A stretch of 64,000 nucleotides of DNA from Acinetobacter puyangensis (GTDB lineage Bacteria > Pseudomonadota > Gammaproteobacteria > Pseudomonadales > Moraxellaceae): positions 1 to 64,000 of the forward strand of contig NZ_OANT01000004.1 of assembly GCF_900096995.1 (NCBI RefSeq). The letters run 5' to 3'. A program made the translations under genes and the position numbers. The notes beneath the pieces were generated by a model. It saw nothing but the letters and a program-made list of their open reading frames with translations, was not told the origin of the DNA and searched no databases. Of the stretch, positions 33,754 through 43,301 are shown piece after piece. Numbering within the stretch: position 1 is the stretch's first letter; each line of letters begins with the position of its first letter.

Positions 33754-34665
33754 TTACAACAAATTATGATCATGCGCCTGTATCGGTGGTGGTGTTGGTT
33801 TGCCCAAACTGCTGAGTAAATCGATTTCAATGGTACGCACCATAAAATCAAGCGGTAAATCATTGCTTTGTGTGCCAAATGGTTCTTCGATTTCGGTACT
33901 TAATGCATCAAGACCTAAAAAAGTATAGGCCAGCAAACCGACGACTAGTGGTGTTGCCAGACCTAATAATCCGCCCAGACTAAAAGGTAACAGCAGACAA
34001 AAACAATATACAGTACGATTGAGTAACACAGAATAGGCATAGGGGATCGGAGTGGTGGCGATACGATCACAACCGGTATGAACCAAGCTTAATTCGTGGA
34101 CATGCTGGTTTAACTGGGCATAGCAAATATCTGAAATTTCACCTTCTTTTAAGGCCTGCATAAATTCCCACTGAATGAGGCTTAACGTATATTGTGGCGC
34201 ATTGACATGTTGATGGAGCTGGCGTAATTGAGCTTCACTTAAACCAATCGCTGTATTTAACGGGGTTGGATTGTTAGTTTGTTGACGTAGCCGATCTCTT
34301 AGAATATTAGCAAAAACAATGGTTTGTTCAATCACTCGCTCGCGGCGTGCCTGCGTTAAGATACGACAATCGCGATCCAGATGACGGGCGGTTGCAATCA
34401 GAATTCCCCATAATTTACGGGCTTCCCACCAGCGGTCGTAACATGCAGTATTTTTAAAGCCTAAAAAAATCGAAAGCACCAGACCAATCAGGGTAAAAGC
34501 AACCAAGGGTAATTCAGGGAAGTGATAAATATTATTGTATTCAAGGCCACCGATAATGGCAGACAACAACATCACCATACCTAAAGGTGGCAAAATTTTA
34601 GGCAACAATGTACCGCGCCATGAAAACAGCATTTTAAAGGTATTTGTTGTATGTCGAATAATCAT
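33754..34665 (-). CDS. bestrophin family membrane protein (UPF0187)
   Basis: 303 residues. Family text: FSWRGTLLPKILPPLGMVMLLS, FTLIGLVLSIFLGFKNTACYDRWWEARKLWG (the conserved NxxCYDRWWEA block near 72), RAL-like ATARHLDRDC, and IEEPFGTQSNDLPLD. Four or more membrane segments; bacterial homologues form cation channels. Converges on the ATPase gene with 21 bases between stops. Confidence 0.88.
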   Translation of the reverse strand: MIIRHTTNTFKMLFSWRGTLLPKILPPLGMVMLLSAIIGGLEYNNIYHFPELPLVAFTLIGLVLSIFLGFKNTACYDRWWEARKLWGILIATARHLDRDCRILTQARRERVIEQTIVFANILRDRLRQQTNNPTPLNTAIGLSEAQLRQLHQHVNAPQYTLSLIQWEFMQALKEGEISDICYAQLNQHVHELSLVHTGCDRIATTPIPYAYSVLLNRTVYCFCLLLPFSLGGLLGLATPLVVGLLAYTFLGLDALSTEIEEPFGTQSNDLPLDFMVRTIEIDLLSSLGKPTPPPIQAHDHNLL

Positions 34666-34721
34666 GACTTGTGCACATCATTTTTTTTAAATTAAATAGA
34701 CCTGAGATATTAGCATGCTTT

Positions 34722-35408
34722 TTATGGTGCTAAAATTCCTTGTTCTGTAAAGGAAAAGTAATCGTTACAATTAATAATAAAATGATCAGCCAAATGCAGC
34801 TCTAATAGTTTACTCGCTTCAGCAAGTTTTTCGGTAAAGTGTAAATCTTCTGGCGATGGTAGGGCATGCCCCTGCGGATGATTGTGAACAGCAATAATAT
34901 GATATGCATGTTTATCAATGGCAAAACGGACAATCTCCTGTGTAGAGACACTGCATTGGGAAAATGTTCCGCGAAACAAGACTTTATATTCAATAAACTG
35001 GCAATGTTGATTGAGTAGCAGCACCGCAAACAGCTCTTGTTTTTCACTGCGTAACTGCACTTTGAGGAAATCTACAATTAAGGCAGAAGAATTAAGTTGT
35101 TCTTCATTTTTTAATTGTTGTTTTAAATAGCGTTGCGCTAGCTCTTTACTTGCCAGTAACTGCGAAAATTTACTTTGTCCCATGCCTTTAAAATTAATAA
35201 TATCTTCATTGGGCGCATCAAGGATTTGCCTTAATCCGCCAAAGTGGTGTAATAATTGGCGCGCCAGTTCAACGGCACTATGTTCTTTGTAGCCGGTACG
35301 CAAAAAAATTGCCAACAGTTCTGCATCGGAAAGCACATGTCCGCCATGCTCAAGCAGGCGTTCCCTTGGCCGCTCCTGTGTCGGCCAATGTTTGATGGAT
35401 TTTATCAT
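34722..35408 (-). CDS. radC: RadC family JAB1/MPN+ protein
   Basis: 228 residues from the ATG at 35408; five further upstream codons to 35423 are possible but atypical. HhH segment near 20-90 (PRERLLEHGGHVLSDAELLAIFLRTG), then the MPN+ metallo-site: HNHPQGHALPSPEDLHFT (H-x-H-P-x-G, then S and D). Often called a DNA repair protein, though its role is unsettled. Divergent from coaBC, a conserved neighbourhood. Confidence 0.92.
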   Translation of the reverse strand: MIKSIKHWPTQERPRERLLEHGGHVLSDAELLAIFLRTGYKEHSAVELARQLLHHFGGLRQILDAPNEDIINFKGMGQSKFSQLLASKELAQRYLKQQLKNEEQLNSSALIVDFLKVQLRSEKQELFAVLLLNQHCQFIEYKVLFRGTFSQCSVSTQEIVRFAIDKHAYHIIAVHNHPQGHALPSPEDLHFTEKLAEASKLLELHLADHFIINCNDYFSFTEQGILAP

Positions 35409-35548
35409 TTTTATTTCACACATCTCAGAGTTATCAGTTGTTTAAACCAAGACTATCACCAAGATCATATTTCTGACGACATCACTTGGGCATCTTCATA
35501 TTTAATGCTATTGTGTGCGTCATTGCAATAATAAGGGTGCCTGCTGCA

Positions 35549-36814
35549 ATGAAACTTGATGCAAATGCATTACAAACACGACGGATTGTTTTGGGGGTTA
35601 CGGGCGGTATTGCTGCCTATAAGAGCGCAATTCTGGTACGGCGTTTAAAAGATTTTGGTTTCGATGTTCGTGTGGTGATGACCCATGGTGCGCAGGCTTT
35701 TGTTACGCCTTTAACCTTTCAGGCTTTATCTGGAAATCCGGTGCATACCGAATTACTTGATCCGACTGCGGAATCGGGTATGGGCCATATCGAACTGGCA
35801 CGCTGGGCCGATTTATTACTGGTTGCACCGGCAAGTTGCGATACCATCGCCAAGTTTGCCAATGGCTTGGCAGATGATTTGCTCAGTACCATTTATCTGG
35901 CAACAAAAGCACCTGTTTGGTTAGCCCCAGCCATGAATCAACAAATGTGGGCGGCCAAATCTACCCAGCGTAATTTAACCACACTGGTACAGGACAAAAT
36001 TCATGTGGTGATGCCGGAAGCTGGTGAACAAGCTTGTGGTGATGTGGGTTTGGGACGTTTGGCGGAACCAGAGATTATTGCAACCTGGGTTAATGATTTC
36101 TTTGCTCAGGCAGAACGTGAAATTTCGGAAAAATTCGGCTTGCTGGCCGGGCATCATGTGGTGATTACCGCAGGACCCACCCGGGAGTCGATTGATCCTG
36201 TGCGTTATATTTCCAATCATAGTACCGGAAAAATGGGTTATGCCATTGCCACGGCATGTTATGCCGCAGGCGCAGATGTGACACTGATTTCAGGTCCTGT
36301 AAGTTTAGCCACACCCAATGGTGTAAGGCGCATTAATGTGCAATCGGCACGGGAAATGCTTACAAACAGTATGCAATTGGTCGAACAGGGTTGTGATGTG
36401 TTTATTGCCACTGCCGCAGTTGCAGATTATCGTGTGGCGCAGGTTGCCGAACATAAAATTAAAAAAGCCGGTGATGAGCTTAATGTATCGTTGGTCAAAA
36501 ATCCTGATATTGTCGCGACGATTGCCCAACAGAAAAATCGACCATTTATGGTCGGTTTCGCCGCAGAAACACAAAATATTGAAGAATATGCCAAAGCTAA
36601 GCTACAGGCCAAACGTCTGGACATGATTGCCTGCAATGATGTATCTCGTAGTGACATTGGTTTTGCATCTGATGAAAATGCCATGACGGTATTTTTTGCC
36701 GAACAATATCAGATGGATAAAGAGGAGCTCGAAAAAACCTCCAAACTGGAGATTGCTAAACAGTTGGTTGAGGCAATTGCCAAAGCGTTAAACAAGCATG
36801 TTCCTGTATCTTGA
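35549..36814 (+). CDS. coaBC: bifunctional phosphopantothenoylcysteine decarboxylase/phosphopantothenate-cysteine ligase
   Basis: 421 residues from MKLDANALQTRR; the longer reading to 35486 lacks a ribosome site, and AAGGGTG lies 12 bases before this ATG. CoaC part: GVTGGIAAYKSA, PASCDTIAKFANGLADDLL and APAMNQQMW. CoaB part: TAGPTRESIDPVRYISNHSTGKMGYAIA and SLVKNPDIV, FAAET. It couples cysteine to phosphopantothenate and decarboxylates it in coenzyme A synthesis. Confidence 0.95.
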   Translation: MKLDANALQTRRIVLGVTGGIAAYKSAILVRRLKDFGFDVRVVMTHGAQAFVTPLTFQALSGNPVHTELLDPTAESGMGHIELARWADLLLVAPASCDTIAKFANGLADDLLSTIYLATKAPVWLAPAMNQQMWAAKSTQRNLTTLVQDKIHVVMPEAGEQACGDVGLGRLAEPEIIATWVNDFFAQAEREISEKFGLLAGHHVVITAGPTRESIDPVRYISNHSTGKMGYAIATACYAAGADVTLISGPVSLATPNGVRRINVQSAREMLTNSMQLVEQGCDVFIATAAVADYRVAQVAEHKIKKAGDELNVSLVKNPDIVATIAQQKNRPFMVGFAAETQNIEEYAKAKLQAKRLDMIACNDVSRSDIGFASDENAMTVFFAEQYQMDKEELEKTSKLEIAKQLVEAIAKALNKHVPVS

Positions 36815-37271
36815 GTTATACAGCATTCAGTTTATGAACAAGATAGCTTGAGACATCGATTACATCATTTTTAACGTCAGTTCTGGATAAAAGCACTTGT
36901 TTTGTATAAATAAAATTAATTCCAATAAAAGAATTACGACGGAGTCTTGCAAGATTAGGCATATTTTAGGATAAACTCACTTCGCCTTGCACTGCGATTG
37001 AAATATATTTCAATCTTGTTCAGGTTCGACCTGAGAGCTATAGCTCGCAAGGCTTTCGGGATGAGAAACATCGTTTCGCAAGGGCAAAACCATCTTGCGC
37101 AGCGGTGCTGCTCACTGCAAACTCAGTCAAATACCGCTAAAAAACAAATTAATTGAAAAACATTATCTTTCAGATCCTTGCGTCATATATGGCTCATGAC
37201 CTCGAACAAGCAGCGGACGCTGCTACGAAATTGATTTCTTCTACTCATCTTAATCCCAAATTTACGTTTTT
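36815..37271. other. palindrome-rich intergenic region
   Basis: 457 bases without a supportable ORF. Several short palindromes follow one another: GATTGAAATATATTTCAATC at 36996-37015 (perfect), CAGGT-TCG-ACCTG at 37021-37033, GAGCTATAGCTC at 37035-37046, GAAAC/GTTTC at 37065-37077 and AGCAGCG/CGCTGCT at 37209-37224. It looks like decayed repeat or mobile-element material rather than one promoter. The convergent coaBC and YdcF genes would both end toward it. Confidence 0.55.
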
Positions 37272-38054
37272 TTAATACTCGTTTAGAATCCAGCCACTGA
37301 CAAAAGCGAAATACTCCCGCAAGATGGCATTATAGCGAATCGAAAGCGGGGTTTCGCTGCTTAACATCAGGATATTTTGATAACCCTGTTTTCGGGCAAT
37401 GGCTGCCGAGCGAATAATATGAAAATCATTGGTGATAATCGCAATCGGCTGATTAAGTTGGATATCGTGTTCTGCCAGTATGTGTTTGCTGTTGATTAAA
37501 TTTAACTCGGTGCTGGTGCTTTGATCTTCTAGTGCAATTTGTTGTAAAGGAAGATGATATTTTACATGTAAATAATTGGCCATGACTTCGGCTTCACTTT
37601 GTTTTTCGTTAAATCCGACGCCACCACTGACAATGACCAATGCTTTCGGTTGAGCCAGTGCAATCGGCGCTGCACGATCGAGTCGTTTGGCCAAGGTTGG
37701 TGAGGGTTGTCCATTTTTTTCAATACCAGCACCTAATACAATCAAGGCCCTGACGGGTGGCACTGGAGCCTGATCATCAATCTTTTGCTGTAATGCCCAG
37801 ACAAAATAAAAGAAACTTGCACACCAGATGAGAAAAGCAGACCATAAGATTTGCCAAAGCCGTTTTAATTTTATTCGACTGTGTAGAAAAGATTGAATAT
37901 TAGTCCAGAAAAACGCATGGAGGAGGAAAATTAATCCCAGTAAAAAAGGAATGACTGTACCAAAATTAATCTTTGCTTGAAGAATTAAAATTAATCCATC
38001 CAGACATAGAATGCTACCGATGAATAATAAAATAATGCGAATAATTTTAGTCAT
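37272..38054 (-). CDS. YdcF/ElyC-family membrane protein (DUF218)
   Basis: 260 residues. Three N-terminal membrane helices (7-29, 34-52, 70-90), then the DUF218 domain: ALIVLGAGIEKNGQPSPTLAKRLDRA, VIVSGGVGFNEKQSEAEVMANYL, LEDQSTSTELNLINSK and ITNDFHIIRSAAIARKQG. Relatives such as ElyC and SanA affect envelope integrity and lipid-carrier metabolism. The active part is predicted to face the periplasm. Single-gene unit. Confidence 0.87.
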   Translation of the reverse strand: MTKIIRIILLFIGSILCLDGLILILQAKINFGTVIPFLLGLIFLLHAFFWTNIQSFLHSRIKLKRLWQILWSAFLIWCASFFYFVWALQQKIDDQAPVPPVRALIVLGAGIEKNGQPSPTLAKRLDRAAPIALAQPKALVIVSGGVGFNEKQSEAEVMANYLHVKYHLPLQQIALEDQSTSTELNLINSKHILAEHDIQLNQPIAIITNDFHIIRSAAIARKQGYQNILMLSSETPLSIRYNAILREYFAFVSGWILNEY

Positions 38055-38307
38055 ATTTACAATCTTTTTGAGTTTAAAAATTGCAGATCTATGGCTGCTG
38101 ATATTGCCATGCAGTCGAGGATAATTGCGCTTCTTTTTGTAATTTTATGGTTTTTTATACTGAAATACTTGGAATTTTCTAAAAACCGAGTAAATTAGTC
38201 ATCATGCTTTTCGTTTGATTGAGAAATCGAAAAATAGAGTAAATGAATAAATGATCTGTCCTAATGACAGACAAAATGTCAGCAGATCCTAATCTGGAGT
38301 AATTTTG

Positions 38308-38739
38308 ATGAGCGTTTTAAAAGAGTTTAAAGAATTTGCCATTAAAGGCAATATGATGGATTTGGCAATTGGTGTCATTATCGGTGGTGCATTCGGCAAG
38401 ATTATCGATTCGCTGGTAAAAGATATTTTAATGCCTGTGATTTCATGGATTCTTGGGGGCGAAGTCGATTATACCAACTGGTTTATTGTATTGGGTGACA
38501 ATCCAAACAATATTACCAATCTGACCGCAGCACAGGAAGCCGGATTAAATGTCTTCGCCTATGGTAGTTTCCTCACCATTCTGATTAATTTCTTATTATT
38601 GGCATGGGTGGTATTCCTGTTGGTCAAAGTGATGAACCGTCTGCGCAAACAGGAAGAGGCTGCGCCAGAACCAGAGGCTACACCAGAAGATATTCAATTG
38701 TTGCGTGAAATCCGTGATGAGTTAAAAAATAAATCTTAA
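38308..38739 (+). CDS. mscL: large-conductance mechanosensitive channel
   Basis: 143 residues from the ATG at 38308 with GGAG eight bases upstream; a TTG at 38305 is rejected. Text [43 protein letters not shown] is the MscL N-terminus and first helix; the second helix is [25 protein letters not shown], with an acidic linker and C-terminal helix. It opens at high membrane tension to release solutes. Followed by a bidirectional terminator. Confidence 0.96.
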   Translation: MSVLKEFKEFAIKGNMMDLAIGVIIGGAFGKIIDSLVKDILMPVISWILGGEVDYTNWFIVLGDNPNNITNLTAAQEAGLNVFAYGSFLTILINFLLLAWVVFLLVKVMNRLRKQEEAAPEPEATPEDIQLLREIRDELKNKS

Positions 38740-38757
38740 TTCATAAGTGATGAAGAT

Positions 38758-38788
38758 AAAAAAACGGTGCCTAGAGCACCGTTTTTTA
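38758..38788. terminator. bidirectional terminator
   Basis: AAAAAACGGTGC / GCACCGTTTTTT stem with a five-base loop, between convergent mscL and ppiC. Confidence 0.92.
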
Positions 38789-38792
38789 TTGG

Positions 38793-39077
38793 TTAAAATT
38801 CCATACGAAATTTAATTTCCAGTAAATGCCAACCAAATTGACTTTTGATTGGCCCGTGTAATTCACGTTCTTTTAAACGAAACACTGCCTGATCAATCGG
38901 GCGTACCAGATCACCTTGTTTGACTTCACCTAGCTCACCTCCGCGTTTGGCCGAATTGCAAACTGAATGCTGTTTGGCAATTTTGGCAAAATCGCCACCT
39001 TGTTGAATCTGCTGTTTCAGTTGTTCTGCTAAGGTTTTGTCTTTGACCAAAATATGCCGCACAATGGCTGTTTTCAT
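38793..39077 (-). CDS. ppiC: parvulin-type peptidyl-prolyl isomerase
   Basis: 94 residues, a single cytoplasmic parvulin domain with no signal: RHILVKDKTLAEQLKQQIQQGGDFAKIAKQHSVCNSAKRGGELGEVKQGDLVRPIDQAVF and SQFGWHLLEI. It catalyses cis-trans isomerisation at prolines. Its ATG overlaps the mutM stop by four bases, so it is translated together with mutM. Confidence 0.93.
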   Translation of the reverse strand: MKTAIVRHILVKDKTLAEQLKQQIQQGGDFAKIAKQHSVCNSAKRGGELGEVKQGDLVRPIDQAVFRLKERELHGPIKSQFGWHLLEIKFRMEF

Positions 39078-39922
39078 GTTGATTTTACCTTTGAAACACT
39101 TACTTTCTTAATCTTTTTAAGCGGTTGGCATTGTGGACAAAATACACTGGCACGCTGTCCCAGTTTTAAATTTTCAAGTAGGGTTTCACAGTTGATACAC
39201 ATCTCGCCTGCACGTCCATAAGCGAGTAACGTTTGCTGAAAATAGCCATTTTCGCCCATGGCATTGGAATAATCCCGTAGGGTAGAACCACCTAGATCAA
39301 TCGCTTGTTTGAGAATTCTTTTGATTTCAATGACTAACTTTTCAATTTGTTTGCGGGAAAGACTTGATGCGGGTTGCGCCGGATGGATCCCGATGTTGAA
39401 CAAACTTTCGGTCGCATAGATATTACCAACACCGACCACAACATGGTTATCCATCAGGGCAACTTTAATCGCAACATGTTTGTTCTGTAGTTTTTTGAGT
39501 AAATAATCGGGATTAAATAGCTCGGATAAAGGTTCAGGTCCAAGCGGATTAAGCAGTTTGCTTTGGGTATTATCATCAAGCCACAATAAACAGCCAAAGC
39601 GACGTGGATCATGATAGCGTAACTGTTGTTCGCCAAAATCAAAAATCACATGATCATGTTTGCGCAAGGCTTCTTCCGGTGAGCATATCCGGAAACTGCC
39701 GGACATGCCTAGATGCCAGAGCATCTGCTGCTCACCAAAATCGGCAATAATATATTTGGAGCGACGTTGTAAGGAAACCAGTTGATGATTCACCAATTGA
39801 TTTAAATCATCTGGCACAGCCCACCTTAAACTGGCGTTACGTACAGTGACTTGCTTTACAGTCTGCCCGATCAAGGGACTCAGACTGACTTTGGTGGTTT
39901 CAACTTCAGGTAATTCGGGCAT
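39074..39922 (-). CDS. mutM: formamidopyrimidine-DNA glycosylase
   Basis: 282 residues. The start is set at MPELPEVETTK, where the mature catalytic Pro2 (with Glu3) must directly follow the initiator Met; the longer reading to 39940 would bury it. Other parts: DPRRFG, GNIYATESLFNIGIHP, and the C-terminal zinc finger CINCETLLENLKLGQ with CPQCQ. It removes 8-oxoguanine and related lesions from DNA. Divergent from the TonB receptor gene. Confidence 0.96.
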   Translation of the reverse strand: MPELPEVETTKVSLSPLIGQTVKQVTVRNASLRWAVPDDLNQLVNHQLVSLQRRSKYIIADFGEQQMLWHLGMSGSFRICSPEEALRKHDHVIFDFGEQQLRYHDPRRFGCLLWLDDNTQSKLLNPLGPEPLSELFNPDYLLKKLQNKHVAIKVALMDNHVVVGVGNIYATESLFNIGIHPAQPASSLSRKQIEKLVIEIKRILKQAIDLGGSTLRDYSNAMGENGYFQQTLLAYGRAGEMCINCETLLENLKLGQRASVFCPQCQPLKKIKKVSVSKVKST

Positions 39923-40023
39923 AGGATTTTTATTCAACAAAACTGTAGATCAAGATGAGGACGATTTTAGAAATTTCAATTTCTGGGCTAAGATAGGCAG
40001 CATTACATCATAGGAACAGATCA

Positions 40024-42141
40024 ATGTTTTTAAAAGCGCAGTATCAACCTTTTTTTAAAATTTTGACTTTAACTGCGGCGGTGATGCAGTCCATGTCAAT
40101 TTATGCTGAAGAAGAATCTATTTATGAACTGCCAGTGATCGAAGTACAAGCCATTCATACCGATAATAATATCCTTACGACACCGGCCTCTCTGTATCAG
40201 ATTGATGCCAGTCCCCAGCAAAATAATAGCAATGTGAATCTTTCCGAAGTGCTACAGGGCGTTCCCGGTTTACAGATCAATAATCGTGAAAACTATGCAC
40301 AGGATTTACAGATTTCCATGCGCGGTTTTGGCGCACGATCAACCTTTGGGGTGCGTGGCATTCGTTTGTATGTTGATGGGGTTCCTGCAACCATGCCGGA
40401 TGGACAGGGGCAAAGCTCCAACATTGATTTAAACAGTTTAAGTAATATTGAGGTCTTAAGTGGGCCGTTTTCTTCTTTGTATGGCAATTCTTCCGGCGGC
40501 ACGATTTTAGCCCAAAGCAAAGAAGGCGAAGGCAAAGACTCCATTCAAGTGGGCTATAATGCCGGTAGCCATCAAAAGCAACAGGCCAATATCGTTTTAC
40601 AAGGCGGTTCTGAGCATGCGGGTGAACCTGCTTATGTGCTTAGTTCTTCTTATTTTGATACCAATGGCTATCGTGAGCATAGCGGTGCAGACAAGGCCAT
40701 GACCAATGCCAAATTGACATGGAAACTAGATGATGGCAGTAAAATTAACTGGGTGCTGAATCGGGTCAATATCAATGCCGATGATGCACAGGGCTTGACC
40801 CGTGCACAGTGGCAAGCCAATCCAAAACAGCAAGTTCCTTTTTTAAAACAATTCAACGTACGTAAAGAAATAGAACAAACCCAGACAGGCTTAACCTGGA
40901 CCAAGCCGATTAACGATAAAAATGAACTCTATGTGATGGGTTACTTTGGCAATCGGGCAGTGACACAATATCAGTCCATTCCTGCTGCAACACAACAGGC
41001 AAATACACATCATGCAGGTGGTGTGATTGATTTTGATCGTAATTATTATGGATTGGATTTACGCTGGAAAGGCACCGATTTATTACCGAATACGGTGTTT
41101 GTTGCAGGTGTGGCACTTGATCAAATGGATGAAGATCGTAAGGGCTATGAAAACTTTAATGCGACTGGTCAGTACGGGGTAAAAGGCAATTTACGTCGTA
41201 ATGAGGATAACACTTTATGGAATATTGATCCTTATTTACAGGCTTCTTGGCAGTTTTTACCTGCATGGCGTATTGATACGGGTGTTCGCTATAGTAATGT
41301 GCATTATAAATCTCAGGATCATTATTTAAGTAATGGTGATGATAGTGATGGTACAGACTATCAAAAAGTTTTGCCCTCGGTTGCACTGAGTTGGGAAATT
41401 TTACCTACTCTGAATACATATGCCAGTTATGGCAAAGGTTTCGAAACACCGACATTTACCGAAATGGCCTATCGTCCTGATGGTGAAGCTGGTTTTAATT
41501 TTGCTTTAAAACCTGCCAGCAGTGATACCTATGAGCTGGGCTTGAAATCACAAAATGATTTTGGTTTGTTTACTGCCGCTATTTTTCAGACCGAAACCAA
41601 AAATGATATCGTACCGGCAGATGCAAGTAATGGCCGTAGTACTTTCCGTAATGCCGAACAAACGTTAAGACAAGGTGCAGAGCTTTCTTGGCAACAGAAG
41701 ATCTGGCGAGATTTAAATGCCCGAGCAAGTTATAGTTATATAGATGCGACTTTTGATGCCGACATTCCTGCGACCAATACAAAAGCCCAGGTTCATAAAG
41801 GTACTGCCATTCCCGGGATTGCAAAAAATCAGGCCTTTGCCCGATTGGCATGGCAACCGGAACAAGGTTTCCAAGCAGGGGTTGATGTACGTTATATGGA
41901 TAAAATCTATGTCGATGATCTTAATTCGGACAGTGCGCCAAGCTATAGTGTTGTTGGGGCAAGTATTGGTTATTTATGGAAGAAAGCGGACTGGACAGTA
42001 AACAGTTATGCCCGTGTTGATAATTTATTTGATCGCAATTATGTGGGATCGGTGATTGTAAATGATGGTAACGGACGCTTTTTTGAACCCGCAGATGGGC
42101 GTAATCTAAATGCTGGGCTGAGTGTGACCAAAGCATTTTAA
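40024..42141 (+). CDS. pqqU: TonB-dependent receptor, PqqU/YncD-like
   Basis: 705 residues. Signal peptide about 1-28 (ITLTAAVMQSMSIYA), candidate TonB box near VIEVQA, plug domain (NLSEVLQGVPGLQINNRENYAQDL, SMRGFGARSTFGVRGIRLYVDGVPATMPDG, SSGGTI) and a 22-strand barrel ending with an aromatic-rich C-terminus. Blocks such as YRxHSGA, QYQSIPAA, HHAGGVI and GSVIVNDGNGR closely follow E. coli YncD, known as PqqU for uptake of the cofactor PQQ. Acinetobacter glucose dehydrogenase uses PQQ, so scavenging makes sense. The symbol rests on remembered similarity. An inverted repeat AGAAAT/ATTTCT lies at 39969-39984 upstream; iron control is not shown. Confidence 0.85.
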   Translation: MFLKAQYQPFFKILTLTAAVMQSMSIYAEEESIYELPVIEVQAIHTDNNILTTPASLYQIDASPQQNNSNVNLSEVLQGVPGLQINNRENYAQDLQISMRGFGARSTFGVRGIRLYVDGVPATMPDGQGQSSNIDLNSLSNIEVLSGPFSSLYGNSSGGTILAQSKEGEGKDSIQVGYNAGSHQKQQANIVLQGGSEHAGEPAYVLSSSYFDTNGYREHSGADKAMTNAKLTWKLDDGSKINWVLNRVNINADDAQGLTRAQWQANPKQQVPFLKQFNVRKEIEQTQTGLTWTKPINDKNELYVMGYFGNRAVTQYQSIPAATQQANTHHAGGVIDFDRNYYGLDLRWKGTDLLPNTVFVAGVALDQMDEDRKGYENFNATGQYGVKGNLRRNEDNTLWNIDPYLQASWQFLPAWRIDTGVRYSNVHYKSQDHYLSNGDDSDGTDYQKVLPSVALSWEILPTLNTYASYGKGFETPTFTEMAYRPDGEAGFNFALKPASSDTYELGLKSQNDFGLFTAAIFQTETKNDIVPADASNGRSTFRNAEQTLRQGAELSWQQKIWRDLNARASYSYIDATFDADIPATNTKAQVHKGTAIPGIAKNQAFARLAWQPEQGFQAGVDVRYMDKIYVDDLNSDSAPSYSVVGASIGYLWKKADWTVNSYARVDNLFDRNYVGSVIVNDGNGRFFEPADGRNLNAGLSVTKAF

Positions 42142-42152
42142 AGGAAAGCGTT

Positions 42153-43259
42153 ATGTCATTGTTATTTGAACCGATTAAATTCGGAATTTTGCAATTAAGT
42201 CATCGTATTGTGATTGCACCGATGTGTCAGTATTCTGCCAAAGATGGTTTTCCGACCGCTTGGCATGCCCAGCAATGGGGAACCTATGCCTTGTCTGGTG
42301 CAGCACTGGTGATTATTGAAGCTAGTGCTGTGCAGCCGCAAGGTCGAATTAGCTATGCCGATGTTGGGATCTGGACGGATGAACATGCGGAAAAAATTAA
42401 AGTCCTGATTGATGAAGTTCATCAATATGCGCCTACGCCTTTTGCAATTCAGCTTGCACATGCCGGGCGTAAAGCCTCTTGTAATAAACCTTGGCAAGGT
42501 GGTGAACAATTGACACCACATGATCCTTTAGGTTGGCAGACGGTCGCACCAAGTGCCATTGCCCATAATCCGAGTGATGTACCACCATTGGCATTAAGCG
42601 TTGCGCAAATTAAGCAAATTCAGCAAGATTTTGCCGCAGCGGCAAAACGTGCCGTAGCTGTCGGTATGGCATTAATTGAAATACATGCTGCGCATGGTTA
42701 TTTATTGCATCAATTTTTATCGCCTTTGTCCAATCAGCGAGATGATCAATATGGTGGGAATCTGGAAAACCGTATGCGTATGACACTGGAAACATTCAAT
42801 GCGATTAAAGCGGTCGTACCGGACGATTTCCCGATAGGTGTGCGTATATCGGCAAGCGACTGGATGGAACAGGGCTGGGATCTGGAATCTTCCATTGAAC
42901 TCTCCAGACAATTAGAAGCATTGGGTGCAGCTTATATCCATGTGTCTAGTGGTGGCCTGCATCCTGATCAGAAAATCGATATACGCCCGGGTTATCAGGT
43001 GCCATTTGCAGAAGCAATCAAAAAAGTCGTCAATATTCCGGTGATTGCGGTAGGATTGATTACCGAAGCCGAACAGGCGGAAGAGATTTTGCAAAAACAA
43101 CAGGCAGATGTGATCGCAATCGCACGCGCTCAATTGTATGATCCACGTTGGGCTTGGCATGCCGCTGCAATCTTAGGGGATCAAATTGCAGTTGCGCCGC
43201 AATATTTGCGCTCGCAACCGCATGGTTTGAAAGACTTGTTTCATTCTTTTGAATTGTAA
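42153..43259 (+). CDS. NADH:flavin oxidoreductase, Old Yellow Enzyme (YqjM/NamA-like)
   Basis: 368 residues, FMN-binding TIM barrel. MSLLFEPIKFGILQLSHRIVIAPMCQYSA is typical of the YqjM class (Cys near 25); HAGRKAS and IEIHAAHGYLLHQFLSPLSNQRDDQYGG carry the substrate His pair and Tyr; VGLITEAEQAEEILQKQQADVIAIARAQLYDP closes the barrel. It reduces activated C=C bonds with NAD(P)H. Eleven bases after pqqU, so possibly one transcript. Confidence 0.92.
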   Translation: MSLLFEPIKFGILQLSHRIVIAPMCQYSAKDGFPTAWHAQQWGTYALSGAALVIIEASAVQPQGRISYADVGIWTDEHAEKIKVLIDEVHQYAPTPFAIQLAHAGRKASCNKPWQGGEQLTPHDPLGWQTVAPSAIAHNPSDVPPLALSVAQIKQIQQDFAAAAKRAVAVGMALIEIHAAHGYLLHQFLSPLSNQRDDQYGGNLENRMRMTLETFNAIKAVVPDDFPIGVRISASDWMEQGWDLESSIELSRQLEALGAAYIHVSSGGLHPDQKIDIRPGYQVPFAEAIKKVVNIPVIAVGLITEAEQAEEILQKQQADVIAIARAQLYDPRWAWHAAAILGDQIAVAPQYLRSQPHGLKDLFHSFEL

Positions 43260-43301
43260 AACGGAATTAAATTAAAAGTAGGTTGATGACATGGACGTAT
43301 T

